Part shown: positions 1 to 7,889 of the stretch, piece after piece
How the letters are laid out: the number at the start of each line of letters is the position of its first letter
How positions within the stretch are numbered: the stretch's first letter is position 1
NCBI GenBank assembly: GCA_947253875.1
Contig: CAMYAM010000004.1
Location: forward strand, 1-64,000
Source of the DNA: an uncultured Fastidiosipila sp.
Lineage (GTDB): Bacteria > Bacillota > Clostridia > Saccharofermentanales > Fastidiosipilaceae
Length of the DNA stretch: 64,000 nucleotides
Direction of reading: 5' to 3'
Program-made: the position numbers and the translations under genes
Notes under the pieces: generated by a model
Databases searched by the model: none
Told to the model about the DNA's origin: nothing
The model's input: the letters and a program-made list of their open reading frames with translations, nothing else

Positions 1-12
1 ACCCATAAGGTT

Positions 13-45
13 TCGTCGGCAGCGTCAGATGTGTATAAGAGACAG
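13..45 (+). other. Illumina Nextera read-1 adapter (assembly artefact)
   Basis: These 33 bases match the Nextera transposase read-1 adapter. The last 19 (27-45) are the Tn5 mosaic end AGATGTGTATAAGAGACAG. This is library-preparation sequence, not genome. It joins directly onto the middle of a tRNA gene, so the natural sequence is interrupted here. The 12 bases before it cannot be trusted either. Confidence 0.97.
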
Positions 46-92
46 ACCTACTGCTTACAAGGCAGTTGCTCTACCAACTGAGCTATATCAGC
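46..92 (-). tRNA. tRNA-Thr(UGU), truncated by the adapter
   Basis: Read on the minus strand from 92, the sequence gives a 7-nt acceptor strand, a D arm (GCTC...GAGC) and an anticodon stem ACTGC/GCAGT around loop CTTGTAA. The anticodon is TGT, threonine. The variable loop has begun when the adapter cuts in, so the T arm and acceptor 3' strand are missing. The genome presumably has an intact copy. A promoter lies just upstream at 124-151. Confidence 0.9.
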
Positions 93-123
93 ATTTTGAC
101 TCGCTTTTCAACTAAGCTGTATT

Positions 124-151
124 ATCATAACATAAAAAATATTCTTGTCAA
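124..151 (-). promoter_or_regulatory. Promoter of the tRNA-Thr gene
   Basis: On the minus strand a perfect -35 TTGACA (146-151) is followed after 16 bases by TATGAT (124-129), about 30 bases before the tRNA 5' end. This is a SigA-type promoter suited to a stable-RNA gene. Confidence 0.7.
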
Positions 152-288
152 CAAGGTTTTGTTGTTTTCTAAAATTTATTTCATTCATCCGAAATCAAAG
201 CTAATCAAACCTCATTTCACCTCAAAAACCTAAATTCTTAATCATCCAATCTGATAAAATAATATTATCAATTATTTAGGAGTTTTTT

Positions 289-1962
289 ATGGACCGCAAA
301 AAGAACACAGAAAATATGAACGAAAAATTCAATGAGTTTTTCTATGAAGCTTTTGAATCTAACACTTATAAAATGGGCAAAAGACCTTGGTGGCAAATAT
401 TAATTATTACTATTATCGTAATGTTTTTATTTTTCTTTTTTACTTTGCCATCACTGAACCCACAAAGTTTTGATTTTTACAAAACAGTTATTTTAGGAAT
501 TATTGTATATTGGGTACTTTATGCAATTTTTGGCAAACAATTAAAATCATCAAAAAGCATAAAAGCCTCAATAATTACTATTGTTTTATTAATTGCAATT
601 CCTTTTTTTGGCACTTTAATAGCTTCACCTTTCTTCTTCTCTAAGCAATATGCAGATCTTATTAAAATTAATAATAGTGATTTCGCTAAAGATGTCGAAC
701 AAGTATCTTTGAACCAAGTGCCTGTAGTAGATAGAGAAGCTGCACGTGTTATCGGTGAAAAACAAATGGGATCAATGGGTGAATTAGTAAGCCAATTTAA
801 TGTTGCGGACAAATATTCACAAGTAAACATTGCAGGTAAGCCTATTAGAGTATCTCCACTTGAGTACTATGATTTGATTAAATATTTCACTAATAATAAA
901 GACGGCATCCAACATTATGTAAGTGTAGATATGACAACACAAGATGGCAACTTAGCTAAACTTGATGAACCTATATATTATTCGGAAAGCGATATCTTAT
1001 TTAGAGACTTAAACAGACATATAAGATTTCAGTTCCCTTTCTCAATTTTAGGCGAAAGCAATTTTGAAATTGATGATAATGGCAAAGCTTGGTATGTCAC
1101 TCCTGTTTTGCATAAACCAATATTCTTCTTTGGCGGTCTAGATGCAAAAGGTGCAATTATAACTGATGCCAACACTGGTAAGAGCACATATTACAAACGA
1201 GATGAAGTTCCTACCTGGGTTGACAGAGTAAACCCTGCTGAAGTTATTATTAGTCAGTTAAACTCATACGGTAAATATAACAGGGGCTTTTGGAACTCTG
1301 TTTTTAGTCAAAAGAACGTTACTTCAACTACAGAAGGATACAATTACATTTCTCTAGGCGAAGATATTTATTTAACAACCGGTGTAACCTCAGTAAGATC
1401 AGACGAATCCAATCTTGGCTTCTATTATGTAAACTTGAGAACAAAAGAAGCTAAGTTTTACCCAGTGCCTTCAGCTACTGAAACAGCTGCAATGAAGAGT
1501 GCAAGAGGTAAAGTACAAGAAAAGAATTATGAACCTACCTTCCCTGTAATTCTTAACTTAGGCGGTAGACCAGTTTATTTCATGTCTTTAAAAGACCAAT
1601 CTTTAACTGCAAAAATGTTTGCCTTAGTTGACGCAGAACAATTCACTGATGTAATTGTTGGAGATAACGTTCAGGAAACTATAAGTAAATATTTTGATAT
1701 AAACCCTGAAGTTTCATCTGAATCAAATGTATTTGAAGACGAAACAATTACAGTAGACAAGATTTCAGAAGTTGTAGTTAACGGTAATACGATATACTAC
1801 TTAAGTGTTAAAGAAAACAATAATATCTATGTTATAGTTCCAGATGAATTGGATAATCGTGTACACTTCATCCAAGCAAATGACAAACTTAAGATTCAAT
1901 CTAGTATCCAAGTTGAAAAAGATGGATTTAAGCAATTTAAAATAGTTAAAATAGAGTATTAA
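289..1962 (+). CDS. Membrane protein with a large extracytoplasmic domain, function unknown
   Basis: Protein of 557 aa, start ATG preceded by TAGGAG. A basic N-terminus (residues 1-35) is followed by three hydrophobic segments at about 37-54, 65-84 and 92-115. The remaining roughly 440 residues are soluble, apparently outside the membrane, with repeated beta-rich stretches and no cysteine motif or catalytic signature that I recognise. Related long proteins of unknown role seem to exist in lactobacilli and streptococci, but I cannot name the family from sequence alone. It is a single-gene unit with its own terminator. The absence of a cleavable signal suggests that it stays anchored in the membrane. 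Confidence 0.8.
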   Translation: MDRKKNTENMNEKFNEFFYEAFESNTYKMGKRPWWQILIITIIVMFLFFFFTLPSLNPQSFDFYKTVILGIIVYWVLYAIFGKQLKSSKSIKASIITIVLLIAIPFFGTLIASPFFFSKQYADLIKINNSDFAKDVEQVSLNQVPVVDREAARVIGEKQMGSMGELVSQFNVADKYSQVNIAGKPIRVSPLEYYDLIKYFTNNKDGIQHYVSVDMTTQDGNLAKLDEPIYYSESDILFRDLNRHIRFQFPFSILGESNFEIDDNGKAWYVTPVLHKPIFFFGGLDAKGAIITDANTGKSTYYKRDEVPTWVDRVNPAEVIISQLNSYGKYNRGFWNSVFSQKNVTSTTEGYNYISLGEDIYLTTGVTSVRSDESNLGFYYVNLRTKEAKFYPVPSATETAAMKSARGKVQEKNYEPTFPVILNLGGRPVYFMSLKDQSLTAKMFALVDAEQFTDVIVGDNVQETISKYFDINPEVSSESNVFEDETITVDKISEVVVNGNTIYYLSVKENNNIYVIVPDELDNRVHFIQANDKLKIQSSIQVEKDGFKQFKIVKIEY

Positions 1963-1989
1963 TACTCAGATTCTCAAAAATGTTTTTTG

Positions 1990-2024
1990 AGTCCAGCCTT
2001 TTATCACAAGGTTGGACTTTTTTC
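1990..2024 (+). terminator. Rho-independent terminator after the membrane protein gene
   Basis: An 11-bp stem AGTCCAGCCTT (1990-2000) pairs with AAGGTTGGACT (2008-2018, one G-U pair) around a 7-nt loop and is followed by a T run. It separates the membrane protein gene from the methyltransferase. Confidence 0.9.
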
Positions 2025-2066
2025 TTGTGTATTCTTAAAGAAACAATAATTAAGGATTAAAAAATA

Positions 2067-2693
2067 ATGAAAAATAAAAATAAAATAGATTTCGAGCAGC
2101 TATTTAAACTAAGTACAGAAACTAACTTAGAATGGCCTAGAAGAGCAAGAGTAATTTATAATCCAACAGAATCAACTGAATATAAAGTTTTAGATAAGCT
2201 TGTTCAAGAATTTCAGCCCCCTAAAAACTCAAAGTTAGTAGACTTTGGCTGTGGTACAGGAAGGGCACTTTTTTATTTCCATTATTATTGGAATATAAAG
2301 TCTATTGGCATCGAACTCATGGATGAAGCCTTTGACATTCTTGAAACAAATTATGATAACTATTTAAGTAAAATAAATGAGCTTAAAATTCCTCATCAAG
2401 ATTTATATATATTTCAAACTTTCGCTGAGCATTTTGAAATAGAAAATGATGTCAATGTTTTCTATTTTTTTAATCCTTTCTCCACCAGAATTTTTCAAGC
2501 TGTCTTAAACAACATATTAACCTCTTTCTTAAATTATCCTCGAGATCTTTACATTATTCTTTATTATCCTGATAGAAAATATCTAGAGTACTTAAGCAAT
2601 AAGACTCAATTTAAGCTTTATAAAAATATCGATATCAATTCGAAAGAAGACAATCGAGAGAGAGTTTTAATTTTTAAAAAATCAGCTAATTAA
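2067..2693 (+). CDS. Class I SAM-dependent methyltransferase
   Basis: Protein of 208 aa, start ATG preceded by TAAGGAT. Motif I of class I methyltransferases is clear at about residues 57-66 (VDFGCGTGRA), followed by an acidic residue at the end of strand 2 (GIELMDEA). A motif IV-like FYFFNPF sits where many methyltransferases carry a (D/N)PP(F/Y)-like catalytic loop, but the match is loose. The substrate cannot be inferred. The gene lies alone on the plus strand between two terminators and converges on the PTS operon, so context gives no clue. A small-molecule, protein or RNA substrate is equally possible. Confidence 0.8.
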   Translation: MKNKNKIDFEQLFKLSTETNLEWPRRARVIYNPTESTEYKVLDKLVQEFQPPKNSKLVDFGCGTGRALFYFHYYWNIKSIGIELMDEAFDILETNYDNYLSKINELKIPHQDLYIFQTFAEHFEIENDVNVFYFFNPFSTRIFQAVLNNILTSFLNYPRDLYIILYYPDRKYLEYLSNKTQFKLYKNIDINSKEDNRERVLIFKKSAN

Positions 2694-2699
2694 CGAAAA

Positions 2700-2727
2700 A
2701 CAAGCTAGAAAACTAATTCTAGCTTGT
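2700..2727. terminator. Bidirectional terminator between methyltransferase and ptsI
   Basis: A perfect 11-bp stem ACAAGCTAGAA (2700-2710) / TTCTAGCTTGT (2717-2727) has a 6-nt loop. It is followed by a T-rich run on the plus strand, and by TTTTT on the minus strand just past the ptsI stop. It can end both convergent transcripts. Confidence 0.9.
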
Positions 2728-2740
2728 TTCATTTTGAAAT

Positions 2741-4453
2741 CTATATTTCTTTTAACAGTTTAATAACTTCTTCTGTAGTACTACATTCCCGAACTACTTT
2801 CTGAACAAGATCTGCACAATACTTTTTATCAAGTTCACTAATAAGTTTTCTTACTTTTAGTATATTGCCTGCAGACATTGAAAACTCGTCCAAACCTAAA
2901 CCTAGCAATAATGGTACTGCATGTTCATCTCCTGCCATCTCACCACACATACCTACCCATTTACCTTCTTGATGAGCAGCATTAATTACACTTTGCAAAA
3001 GCCTAATTATTGCAGGATTTAAAGGTTGATATAAATACGAAACTTTCTCATTCATTCTATCGGCAGCCATTGTATATTGAATTAAATCATTAGTGCCAAT
3101 ACTAAAGAAATCAACTTCTTTGGCAAATTGATCAGCTAAAATTGCTGCAGCAGGTATTTCTATCATGATTCCTACTTCAATTTCACCTATCTCAACTTCC
3201 TCTTTTTTTAATTTGGTCTTTTCTTCGAATAAAATTGATTTTGCTTGTCTAAATTCAGAAATTGTAGCAATCATTGGGAACATAATTTTAAGGTTTCCAA
3301 AAACTGAAGCGCGTAATAGAGCTCTCAACTGAGTTCTAAATATATCTTCTCTAGCCAATGAGATTCTAATAGCCCTATGACCTAAGAATGGATTCATTTC
3401 TTTGTCTAGATCCAGATACGGTAGTTCTTTATCTCCACCTATATCCATAGTTCTAATAACAACAGGTTTACCTTGCATCAATTCAAGGACGGTTTTATAT
3501 GCTTCAAACTGTTCTTCTTCGCTTGGAAGGGTATCTCTATTCATATAGAGAAATTCTGTCCTAAAAAGACCTATAGCTTCTGCACCATTTTCTAGAGCAT
3601 TATTCACATCTTCTGGTCCTGCAATATTCGCTCCTAATTCGACTTGAATGCCATCTTTACTAACAGTATTAATTGCTTTTAATTTGATTAACTCATTTTT
3701 ATTATTCAAGTATTCTTCACGTTTTAACTTGTATGCCTGAATCTCTGATTCGCTTGGATTAATAATAACTAAACCCTTTTCAGCATCTACAATAATTATA
3801 TCTCCGTTATTGACCATACTACTCAAGCCACTTAATCCAACAACAGCTGGTATACCCAAACTTCTTGCTATGATTGCAGAGTGTGAGGTCCTGCCACCGA
3901 TTTCAGTCAAAAAGGCTTGTACTAGCTTTTTATTCAATTGACTGGTTTCACTGGGACTTAGATCTTCAGCCAGAAGAATACTCTCCTCATCAATATTCAT
4001 TAGATCGAATAGCTCTTTACGTAACAAGTTAGATAATAATCTTTGAGATACGTCTTCAATATCTTTGGCACGCTCTTGCATGTATGGATTATCTTCCATT
4101 GAAGAAAAAATGGAGATAAACATATTGCTAACATCTTCCAAAGCTGCTTCTGCATTGATCTTATTTGAATTTATTTGAGATTCTATTTGACCAATAAACT
4201 CTGGATCTTCAAGAAATAATAAGTGAGCATCAAAAATCGCTGCCTTCTCTTCATCTATATTTTCTACAGTATTGTTTCTTATTTTTTCTATATCAGTTTT
4301 TGCTTTATAAATTGCTTCAGCAAATCTCGAGAGCTCTTCTTGGACATCAGTAATATTCACTCTCTCAAAGCTAAGATCAACCGACTTCAAAATTTTTACT
4401 GGAGCTATAGCTATTCCTTCAGAGACAATTGTACCTTTAATAACTTGAGACAC
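2741..4453 (-). CDS. ptsI: PTS enzyme I (phosphoenolpyruvate-protein phosphotransferase)
   Basis: Protein of 570 aa, the normal length for enzyme I. It takes phosphate from phosphoenolpyruvate and passes it to HPr, the first step of sugar uptake by the PTS. The phosphorylated histidine is His191 in GGRTSHSAIIARS. The PEP-binding barrel follows, with the RTMDIGGDK segment and the conserved GMCGEMAGD near the C-terminus. The start is GTG, two bases after the ptsH stop, so the two genes are almost certainly translated together. It is the last gene of crr-nanE-ptsH-ptsI and is followed by a strong terminator. Confidence 0.97.
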   Translation of the reverse strand: MSQVIKGTIVSEGIAIAPVKILKSVDLSFERVNITDVQEELSRFAEAIYKAKTDIEKIRNNTVENIDEEKAAIFDAHLLFLEDPEFIGQIESQINSNKINAEAALEDVSNMFISIFSSMEDNPYMQERAKDIEDVSQRLLSNLLRKELFDLMNIDEESILLAEDLSPSETSQLNKKLVQAFLTEIGGRTSHSAIIARSLGIPAVVGLSGLSSMVNNGDIIIVDAEKGLVIINPSESEIQAYKLKREEYLNNKNELIKLKAINTVSKDGIQVELGANIAGPEDVNNALENGAEAIGLFRTEFLYMNRDTLPSEEEQFEAYKTVLELMQGKPVVIRTMDIGGDKELPYLDLDKEMNPFLGHRAIRISLAREDIFRTQLRALLRASVFGNLKIMFPMIATISEFRQAKSILFEEKTKLKKEEVEIGEIEVGIMIEIPAAAILADQFAKEVDFFSIGTNDLIQYTMAADRMNEKVSYLYQPLNPAIIRLLQSVINAAHQEGKWVGMCGEMAGDEHAVPLLLGLGLDEFSMSAGNILKVRKLISELDKKYCADLVQKVVRECSTTEEVIKLLKEI

Positions 4454-4455
4454 TA

Positions 4456-4719
4456 CTAAATTAATCCTCCTTCAGAAAGAGATATTTCCAAAGCTTCAAT
4501 AGCTTCAGCTTCGTCTTTACCGTCAACCTCAAGAGTTACTTGATCATTATTCTTAATTCCTAATGACATAATTCCTAAAATTGATCTTAAACTTGCTTTC
4601 TTTTCTCCTAGTAATATATTAATCTCAGAATCAAATTTTGCTGCAGTTTGCACTAGTGCAGTCGCTGGTCTAGCATGAATTCCTGTTTCAGCTTTGATTG
4701 TATATTCTCTTTTTATCAT
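4456..4719 (-). CDS. ptsH: PTS phosphocarrier protein HPr
   Basis: Protein of 87 aa, typical HPr size. His15 in GIHARPA is the site phosphorylated by enzyme I. Ser46 (in ASLRSILGIMSLG) is the regulatory serine used by HPr kinase in Firmicutes, which suggests CcpA-type carbon catabolite control. No hprK or ccpA gene is in the window. Unusually for Firmicutes, ptsHI sits behind crr and nanE in one operon. The ribosome site is a weak AGG 10 bases before the ATG. Confidence 0.97.
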   Translation of the reverse strand: MIKREYTIKAETGIHARPATALVQTAAKFDSEINILLGEKKASLRSILGIMSLGIKNNDQVTLEVDGKDEAEAIEALEISLSEGGLI

Positions 4720-4737
4720 TTTATCTTTACCTCATTT

Positions 4738-5430
4738 CTATTCATCTAATACTTTGACAAATCTCTCTGTAATTTCTTTAGGTCTTGTAATTGCTCCTCC
4801 AACTACAATGCCACATACACCTAAATTTTTAATTTTTTTTGCTTGTTCTGGTGTATGAATTTTACCTTCTGCAATGACATTCATACCAGCATTTACCATT
4901 TTTTCGATTAAATCATAATTGGGTCCGTCCAGGAATTCACTATAAGAAGTATAACCTGCTAAAGTAGTACCAACAAAATGAATTCCCTGCTGATGAGCAT
5001 TTAATGCCTCTTCAAAAGTAGATATATCTGCCATAAATAATTGCTCAGGATATTTTTCTTTGATCAACTTAATAAAATCATTAACTTCTAAACCATCGTA
5101 ACGTTCTCTCAAAGTTAAATCTAGAGCAATAACCTCACAGCCAGTTTCAACTAATTCATCAACTTCTTGAATTGTTGCTGTTATAAATGGTTCTTGAGGT
5201 GGATAATCTTTTTTTATAATTCCTATAATCGGTAAATTACAGACTTTCTTAATATTTTTAATATCACGAACACTATTTGCTCTCAAAGCAACGGCACCGC
5301 CAGCTTCTGCTGCTTTAGCTAACAAAGGTATAACTTCACCTTTTTCTGTATATAATGGTTCGCCTGGCAAAGCTTGACAAGATACTATTAATCCATCTTT
5401 AATAGTATTTATAAAATCACTTTCTCTCAT
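4738..5430 (-). CDS. nanE: N-acetylmannosamine-6-phosphate 2-epimerase
   Basis: Protein of 230 aa, the usual NanE length, a TIM-barrel cytoplasmic enzyme. It converts ManNAc-6-P to GlcNAc-6-P, the step that feeds sialic acid breakdown into amino-sugar metabolism. Family hallmarks seen: the N-terminal SCQALPGEPLY loop, ALRANSVRDI, the IGIIKKDYP stretch, ALDLTLR, and the C-terminal GIVVGGAITRP phosphate-binding loop. It lies 22 bases after crr and 18 before ptsH. No nanA, nanK or sialidase is in the window, so the source of ManNAc-6-P may be a PTS-imported sugar or genes elsewhere. Confidence 0.93.
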   Translation of the reverse strand: MRESDFINTIKDGLIVSCQALPGEPLYTEKGEVIPLLAKAAEAGGAVALRANSVRDIKNIKKVCNLPIIGIIKKDYPPQEPFITATIQEVDELVETGCEVIALDLTLRERYDGLEVNDFIKLIKEKYPEQLFMADISTFEEALNAHQQGIHFVGTTLAGYTSYSEFLDGPNYDLIEKMVNAGMNVIAEGKIHTPEQAKKIKNLGVCGIVVGGAITRPKEITERFVKVLDE

Positions 5431-5452
5431 AATTATTTCCTATCAATTAAAC

Positions 5453-5941
5453 TTATTTTTCCACAACAAAAAGTTCTTCTGTAAAGTCAATTTCTTCTTG
5501 ATTAGTCTTTTTAATAGATTTCAAATTAGTTGAGTTTGTAATTATTATTGGTGTAACACTTGCATAACCTTTTTCGCGAATTAAATCAGCATCAAATTCT
5601 ATTAGCAAATCACCTTGTTTAACTTTGTCGCCTTGAGATACATGCGCTATAAAGCCTTCACCATTCATTTCAACAGTATTAATACCAACGTGAATCAATA
5701 CTTCAACACCGTCAGAATTTACTAAACCAATGGCATGATTTGTTGGGAATAAAGTTACAACTTCACCTTCAAATGGAGCTTTTACAATATTTTCACTTGC
5801 TTCAATGCCTAAACCATCTCCCATCATTCCTGCTGAGAATACAGGATCTGGAAGATCTTCTAGTTTAACAACTTTACCTTTAATTGGAGCAAAAACTTGA
5901 ATTTCATTCTTATTACTAAAAAGCTTACCTAAAAAACTCAT
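5453..5941 (-). CDS. crr: PTS glucose-type enzyme IIA component
   Basis: Protein of 162 aa, a free-standing IIA(Glc)-type domain. It accepts phosphate from HPr and passes it to a sugar-specific IIB. The two active-site histidines are His69 (TNHAIG) and His84 (LIHVGINTV), the second being the phosphorylated one. It is the first gene of the PTS operon, with AGAGGTG before the ATG. A -35-like TTGACT lies at 6029-6034 but has no good -10 at the right distance, so the promoter is not settled. It could serve several IIBC partners encoded elsewhere. Confidence 0.95.
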   Translation of the reverse strand: MSFLGKLFSNKNEIQVFAPIKGKVVKLEDLPDPVFSAGMMGDGLGIEASENIVKAPFEGEVVTLFPTNHAIGLVNSDGVEVLIHVGINTVEMNGEGFIAHVSQGDKVKQGDLLIEFDADLIREKGYASVTPIIITNSTNLKSIKKTNQEEIDFTEELFVVEK

Positions 5942-6160
5942 AACACACCTCTTCTATTGAATATGCTTAAAAATATGTATTTATTCTCTCATATTTCTAT
6001 TGAAAATGCAGTTAATTTAGTCTTAAATAGTCAAGTTTTAAGAATTAATAAACAATTTCCTTAACAGAAAAATACGTATATAGAAGCAATAAAAACCGTA
6101 ATTGCGATTGATGTATTTTTGATGTATTTTTATGTGTTTTCAGAAAATGTATAAAAATAA

Positions 6161-6188
6161 AAACCAGCAAACTTCTGTTTGCTGGTTT
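6161..6188 (-). terminator. Terminator of the tRNA-His-Gln-Lys operon
   Basis: A perfect 12-bp stem AAACCAGCAAAC (6161-6172) / GTTTGCTGGTTT (6177-6188) has a 4-nt loop. On the minus strand it is followed by TTATTTTTAT, seven bases past the CCA end of tRNA-Lys. Confidence 0.92.
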
Positions 6189-6194
6189 AAACGC

Positions 6195-6270
6195 TGGTGA
6201 CTCGTCAGGGACTCGAACCCTGGGCCCTCTGATTAAAAGTCAGATGCTCTACCGACTGAGCTAACGAGTC
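6195..6270 (-). tRNA. tRNA-Lys(UUU)
   Basis: A 76-nt cloverleaf read on the minus strand. The acceptor stem is GACTCGT/ACGAGTC with an encoded CCA, and the anticodon loop CTTTTAA gives anticodon TTT. It is the last of three tRNAs in this operon. Confidence 0.97.
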
Positions 6271-6271
6271 A

Positions 6272-6347
6272 TGGCTGGGATGGAAGGATTCGAACCTTCG
6301 ACTGCATGAGTCAAAGTCATGTGCCTTAACCACTTGGCTACATCCCA
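6272..6347 (-). tRNA. tRNA-Gln(UUG)
   Basis: A 76-nt cloverleaf with acceptor TGGGATG/CATCCCA, encoded CCA, anticodon stem CATGA/TCATG and loop CTTTGAC, giving anticodon TTG. It is one base from tRNA-Lys and five from tRNA-His. Confidence 0.97.
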
Positions 6348-6352
6348 TTATA

Positions 6353-6430
6353 TGGGGTGAGATATGGGAGTTGAACCCACGGCCTCTGGTGCCACAAACC
6401 AGCGCTCTAACCAACTGAGCTAATCTCACC
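6353..6430 (-). tRNA. tRNA-His(GUG)
   Basis: The anticodon stem CTGGT/ACCAG surrounds loop TTGTGGC, anticodon GTG. The extra 5' base G(-1) is encoded and can pair with C73, as is normal for tRNA-His. CCA is encoded. It is first in the operon. Confidence 0.97.
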
Positions 6431-6444
6431 AACTCTCACTCACA

Positions 6445-6463
6445 AGTTCAATTTCGTTGAACT
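6445..6463 (-). other. Stem-loop in the leader of the tRNA operon
   Basis: A 7-bp inverted repeat AGTTCAA (6445-6451) / TTGAACT (6457-6463) with a 5-nt loop lies between the promoter and tRNA-His. In the precursor it would form a small hairpin just upstream of the 5' processing site. Its function is unknown and it may be incidental. Confidence 0.4.
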
Positions 6464-6481
6464 AAATGAAATGCACGAATC

Positions 6482-6510
6482 ATTATATATATCAATTCAA
6501 TTTATGTCAA
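6482..6510 (-). promoter_or_regulatory. Consensus SigA promoter of the tRNA-His-Gln-Lys operon
   Basis: A perfect TTGACA (6505-6510), a 17-base spacer and a perfect TATAAT (6482-6487) lie on the minus strand about 50 bases ahead of tRNA-His. Just upstream is a T-rich stretch with repeated TTTTCTTA units (about 6511-6542) on the plus strand, that is A-rich on the minus strand, as expected for an UP-like element. Confidence 0.93.
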
Positions 6511-6647
6511 ATTTTTTCTTAATTTTTCTTAGTTTTTCTTAAATATTTTTTACAATTGCTCTAAACACTTGTTTTACAGATATTTAAGACTTTCTTTTAC
6601 ATCTAAAAAATTTAAACATTTATCAACTTTCCATCAAAAATTGAACT

Positions 6648-7787
6648 CTACCAATATAACATTTCTTTTGTTAAAAGCCAATCTTTTATTTTAATATCAT
6701 ATTTATATCCTTGCAAGTTTCCACTCTTAGCTATTATTCTATGACAAGGTATGAATACCACTAACGGATTATTACTCAATGCTTGTCCTACAGCTCTACT
6801 GAAACTTATAGGATTCAAATCACTATTGTTCATGATTTTTACAGCTAAGTCTTCATATGAACACACTGAGCCATATGGGATTTCAAGAGTTTTACTCCAA
6901 ACTAATTTTTGAAAACTTGTAAAATTAGCAAAAGACAAAGGCAGATCAAATTCTTTTCTTTTTCCTAAAAAATATTCTTCACTTTGCTGAACAGCCTTTT
7001 TCAGACTGTTAGGTAAATTATTTAAATCTTCATTATATTTGTCTTTTGCTGTTTCATAATCTTGCAAAATATATCCATTATTATCTGCTAACTTATTATT
7101 AATACATAAAGATCTTAAGCTTATATCTTCTAGATATTCAGAATAGTTTATGAATCTAGTTTGAGTAATTTTGTCTTCATTCCCATAAATCGCAAATACT
7201 GCAAGCTCAGTTGGAACAAATGCCCAAGTAGCCGGCCAATTACTCAACTTGTCCATGACAAAAGTTTGTTTCCAGATATTTCTATTACCTTGTAATTTAT
7301 TACCTATATTGATGTTAATATCACTTTTATTAAAGCCAAGATCATTCAAACTTTGGATTAAATTTTCATAATAATCTGGAACTTTTATATTAAGCACTTG
7401 AACTTTATCATTATTGGCAATTAGATCAAGAAAAGAATTTATAAAGCCTTCGTAGTTTAAATCTTTATTCAAATATTTTTTTGGTATATAAATTTCAACG
7501 TTTAAATCGCCTTTACTCAAGAAAGATTGACTACAAAATAGATAAATCAGATTTTCAGAAAAAATGTCACTTAAATTTTCTAACTCAGTTTCTGTAAATC
7601 TCTCCTCCTCCCAAACAAAAGCAGAATTATTTTTATTCTCCAAAAATTTTGCTATATTCGTTCTAAGAGAATTTACACTGACTCTTCCAGAAGAATTTTG
7701 AGCAAAATCAGGCTCATCTTCACCAAAAGACTCATATAAATCCAAAGCATCTTTTAAATATAAATTTCTTAAATTATAATTACTCAT
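6648..7787 (-). CDS. Methylated-DNA-protein-cysteine methyltransferase with an extra N-terminal domain
   Basis: The C-terminal part (about residues 190-379) is an O6-alkylguanine-DNA alkyltransferase, which repairs alkylated guanine by moving the alkyl group to its own cysteine. The active site PCHRII is present (Cys348), preceded by the helix-turn-helix segment with RAVGQALSNNP. The first 180 residues are not Ada-like and hold no zinc cysteines. A segment near residues 120-155 (VLNIKVPDYY...LNDLGF) vaguely recalls the end of a GNAT acetyltransferase, but this is uncertain. The start is taken at the ATG at 7787. The longer frame opens with TTG (7847) inside an AT-rich promoter-like region. 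It is divergent from the gene at 7890. Confidence 0.88.
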   Translation of the reverse strand: MSNYNLRNLYLKDALDLYESFGEDEPDFAQNSSGRVSVNSLRTNIAKFLENKNNSAFVWEEERFTETELENLSDIFSENLIYLFCSQSFLSKGDLNVEIYIPKKYLNKDLNYEGFINSFLDLIANNDKVQVLNIKVPDYYENLIQSLNDLGFNKSDININIGNKLQGNRNIWKQTFVMDKLSNWPATWAFVPTELAVFAIYGNEDKITQTRFINYSEYLEDISLRSLCINNKLADNNGYILQDYETAKDKYNEDLNNLPNSLKKAVQQSEEYFLGKRKEFDLPLSFANFTSFQKLVWSKTLEIPYGSVCSYEDLAVKIMNNSDLNPISFSRAVGQALSNNPLVVFIPCHRIIAKSGNLQGYKYDIKIKDWLLTKEMLYW

Positions 7788-7889
7788 TTTTGCACTTTCT
7801 TTTAATTTTAACATTTTTAAAATAGCTAGACTCAAATTATATTTCAACTATAATTACATTATACTGTTTACTGGAAAAGAGGATATTTA

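Noticed and set aside
6010..6034. A promoter for the PTS operon using TTGACT at 6029-6034
   Set aside because: The -10 at the right distance is CTGCAT, too far from consensus to list as a feature.
6205..6432. A 75-residue minus-strand reading frame
   Set aside because: It runs through tRNA-Lys, tRNA-Gln and tRNA-His and has no ribosome site.
6511..6550. Repeated TTTTCTTA units as a possible mobile-element or array remnant
   Set aside because: Short low-complexity T-rich sequence upstream of a strong tRNA promoter; best read as an UP-like AT-rich region.
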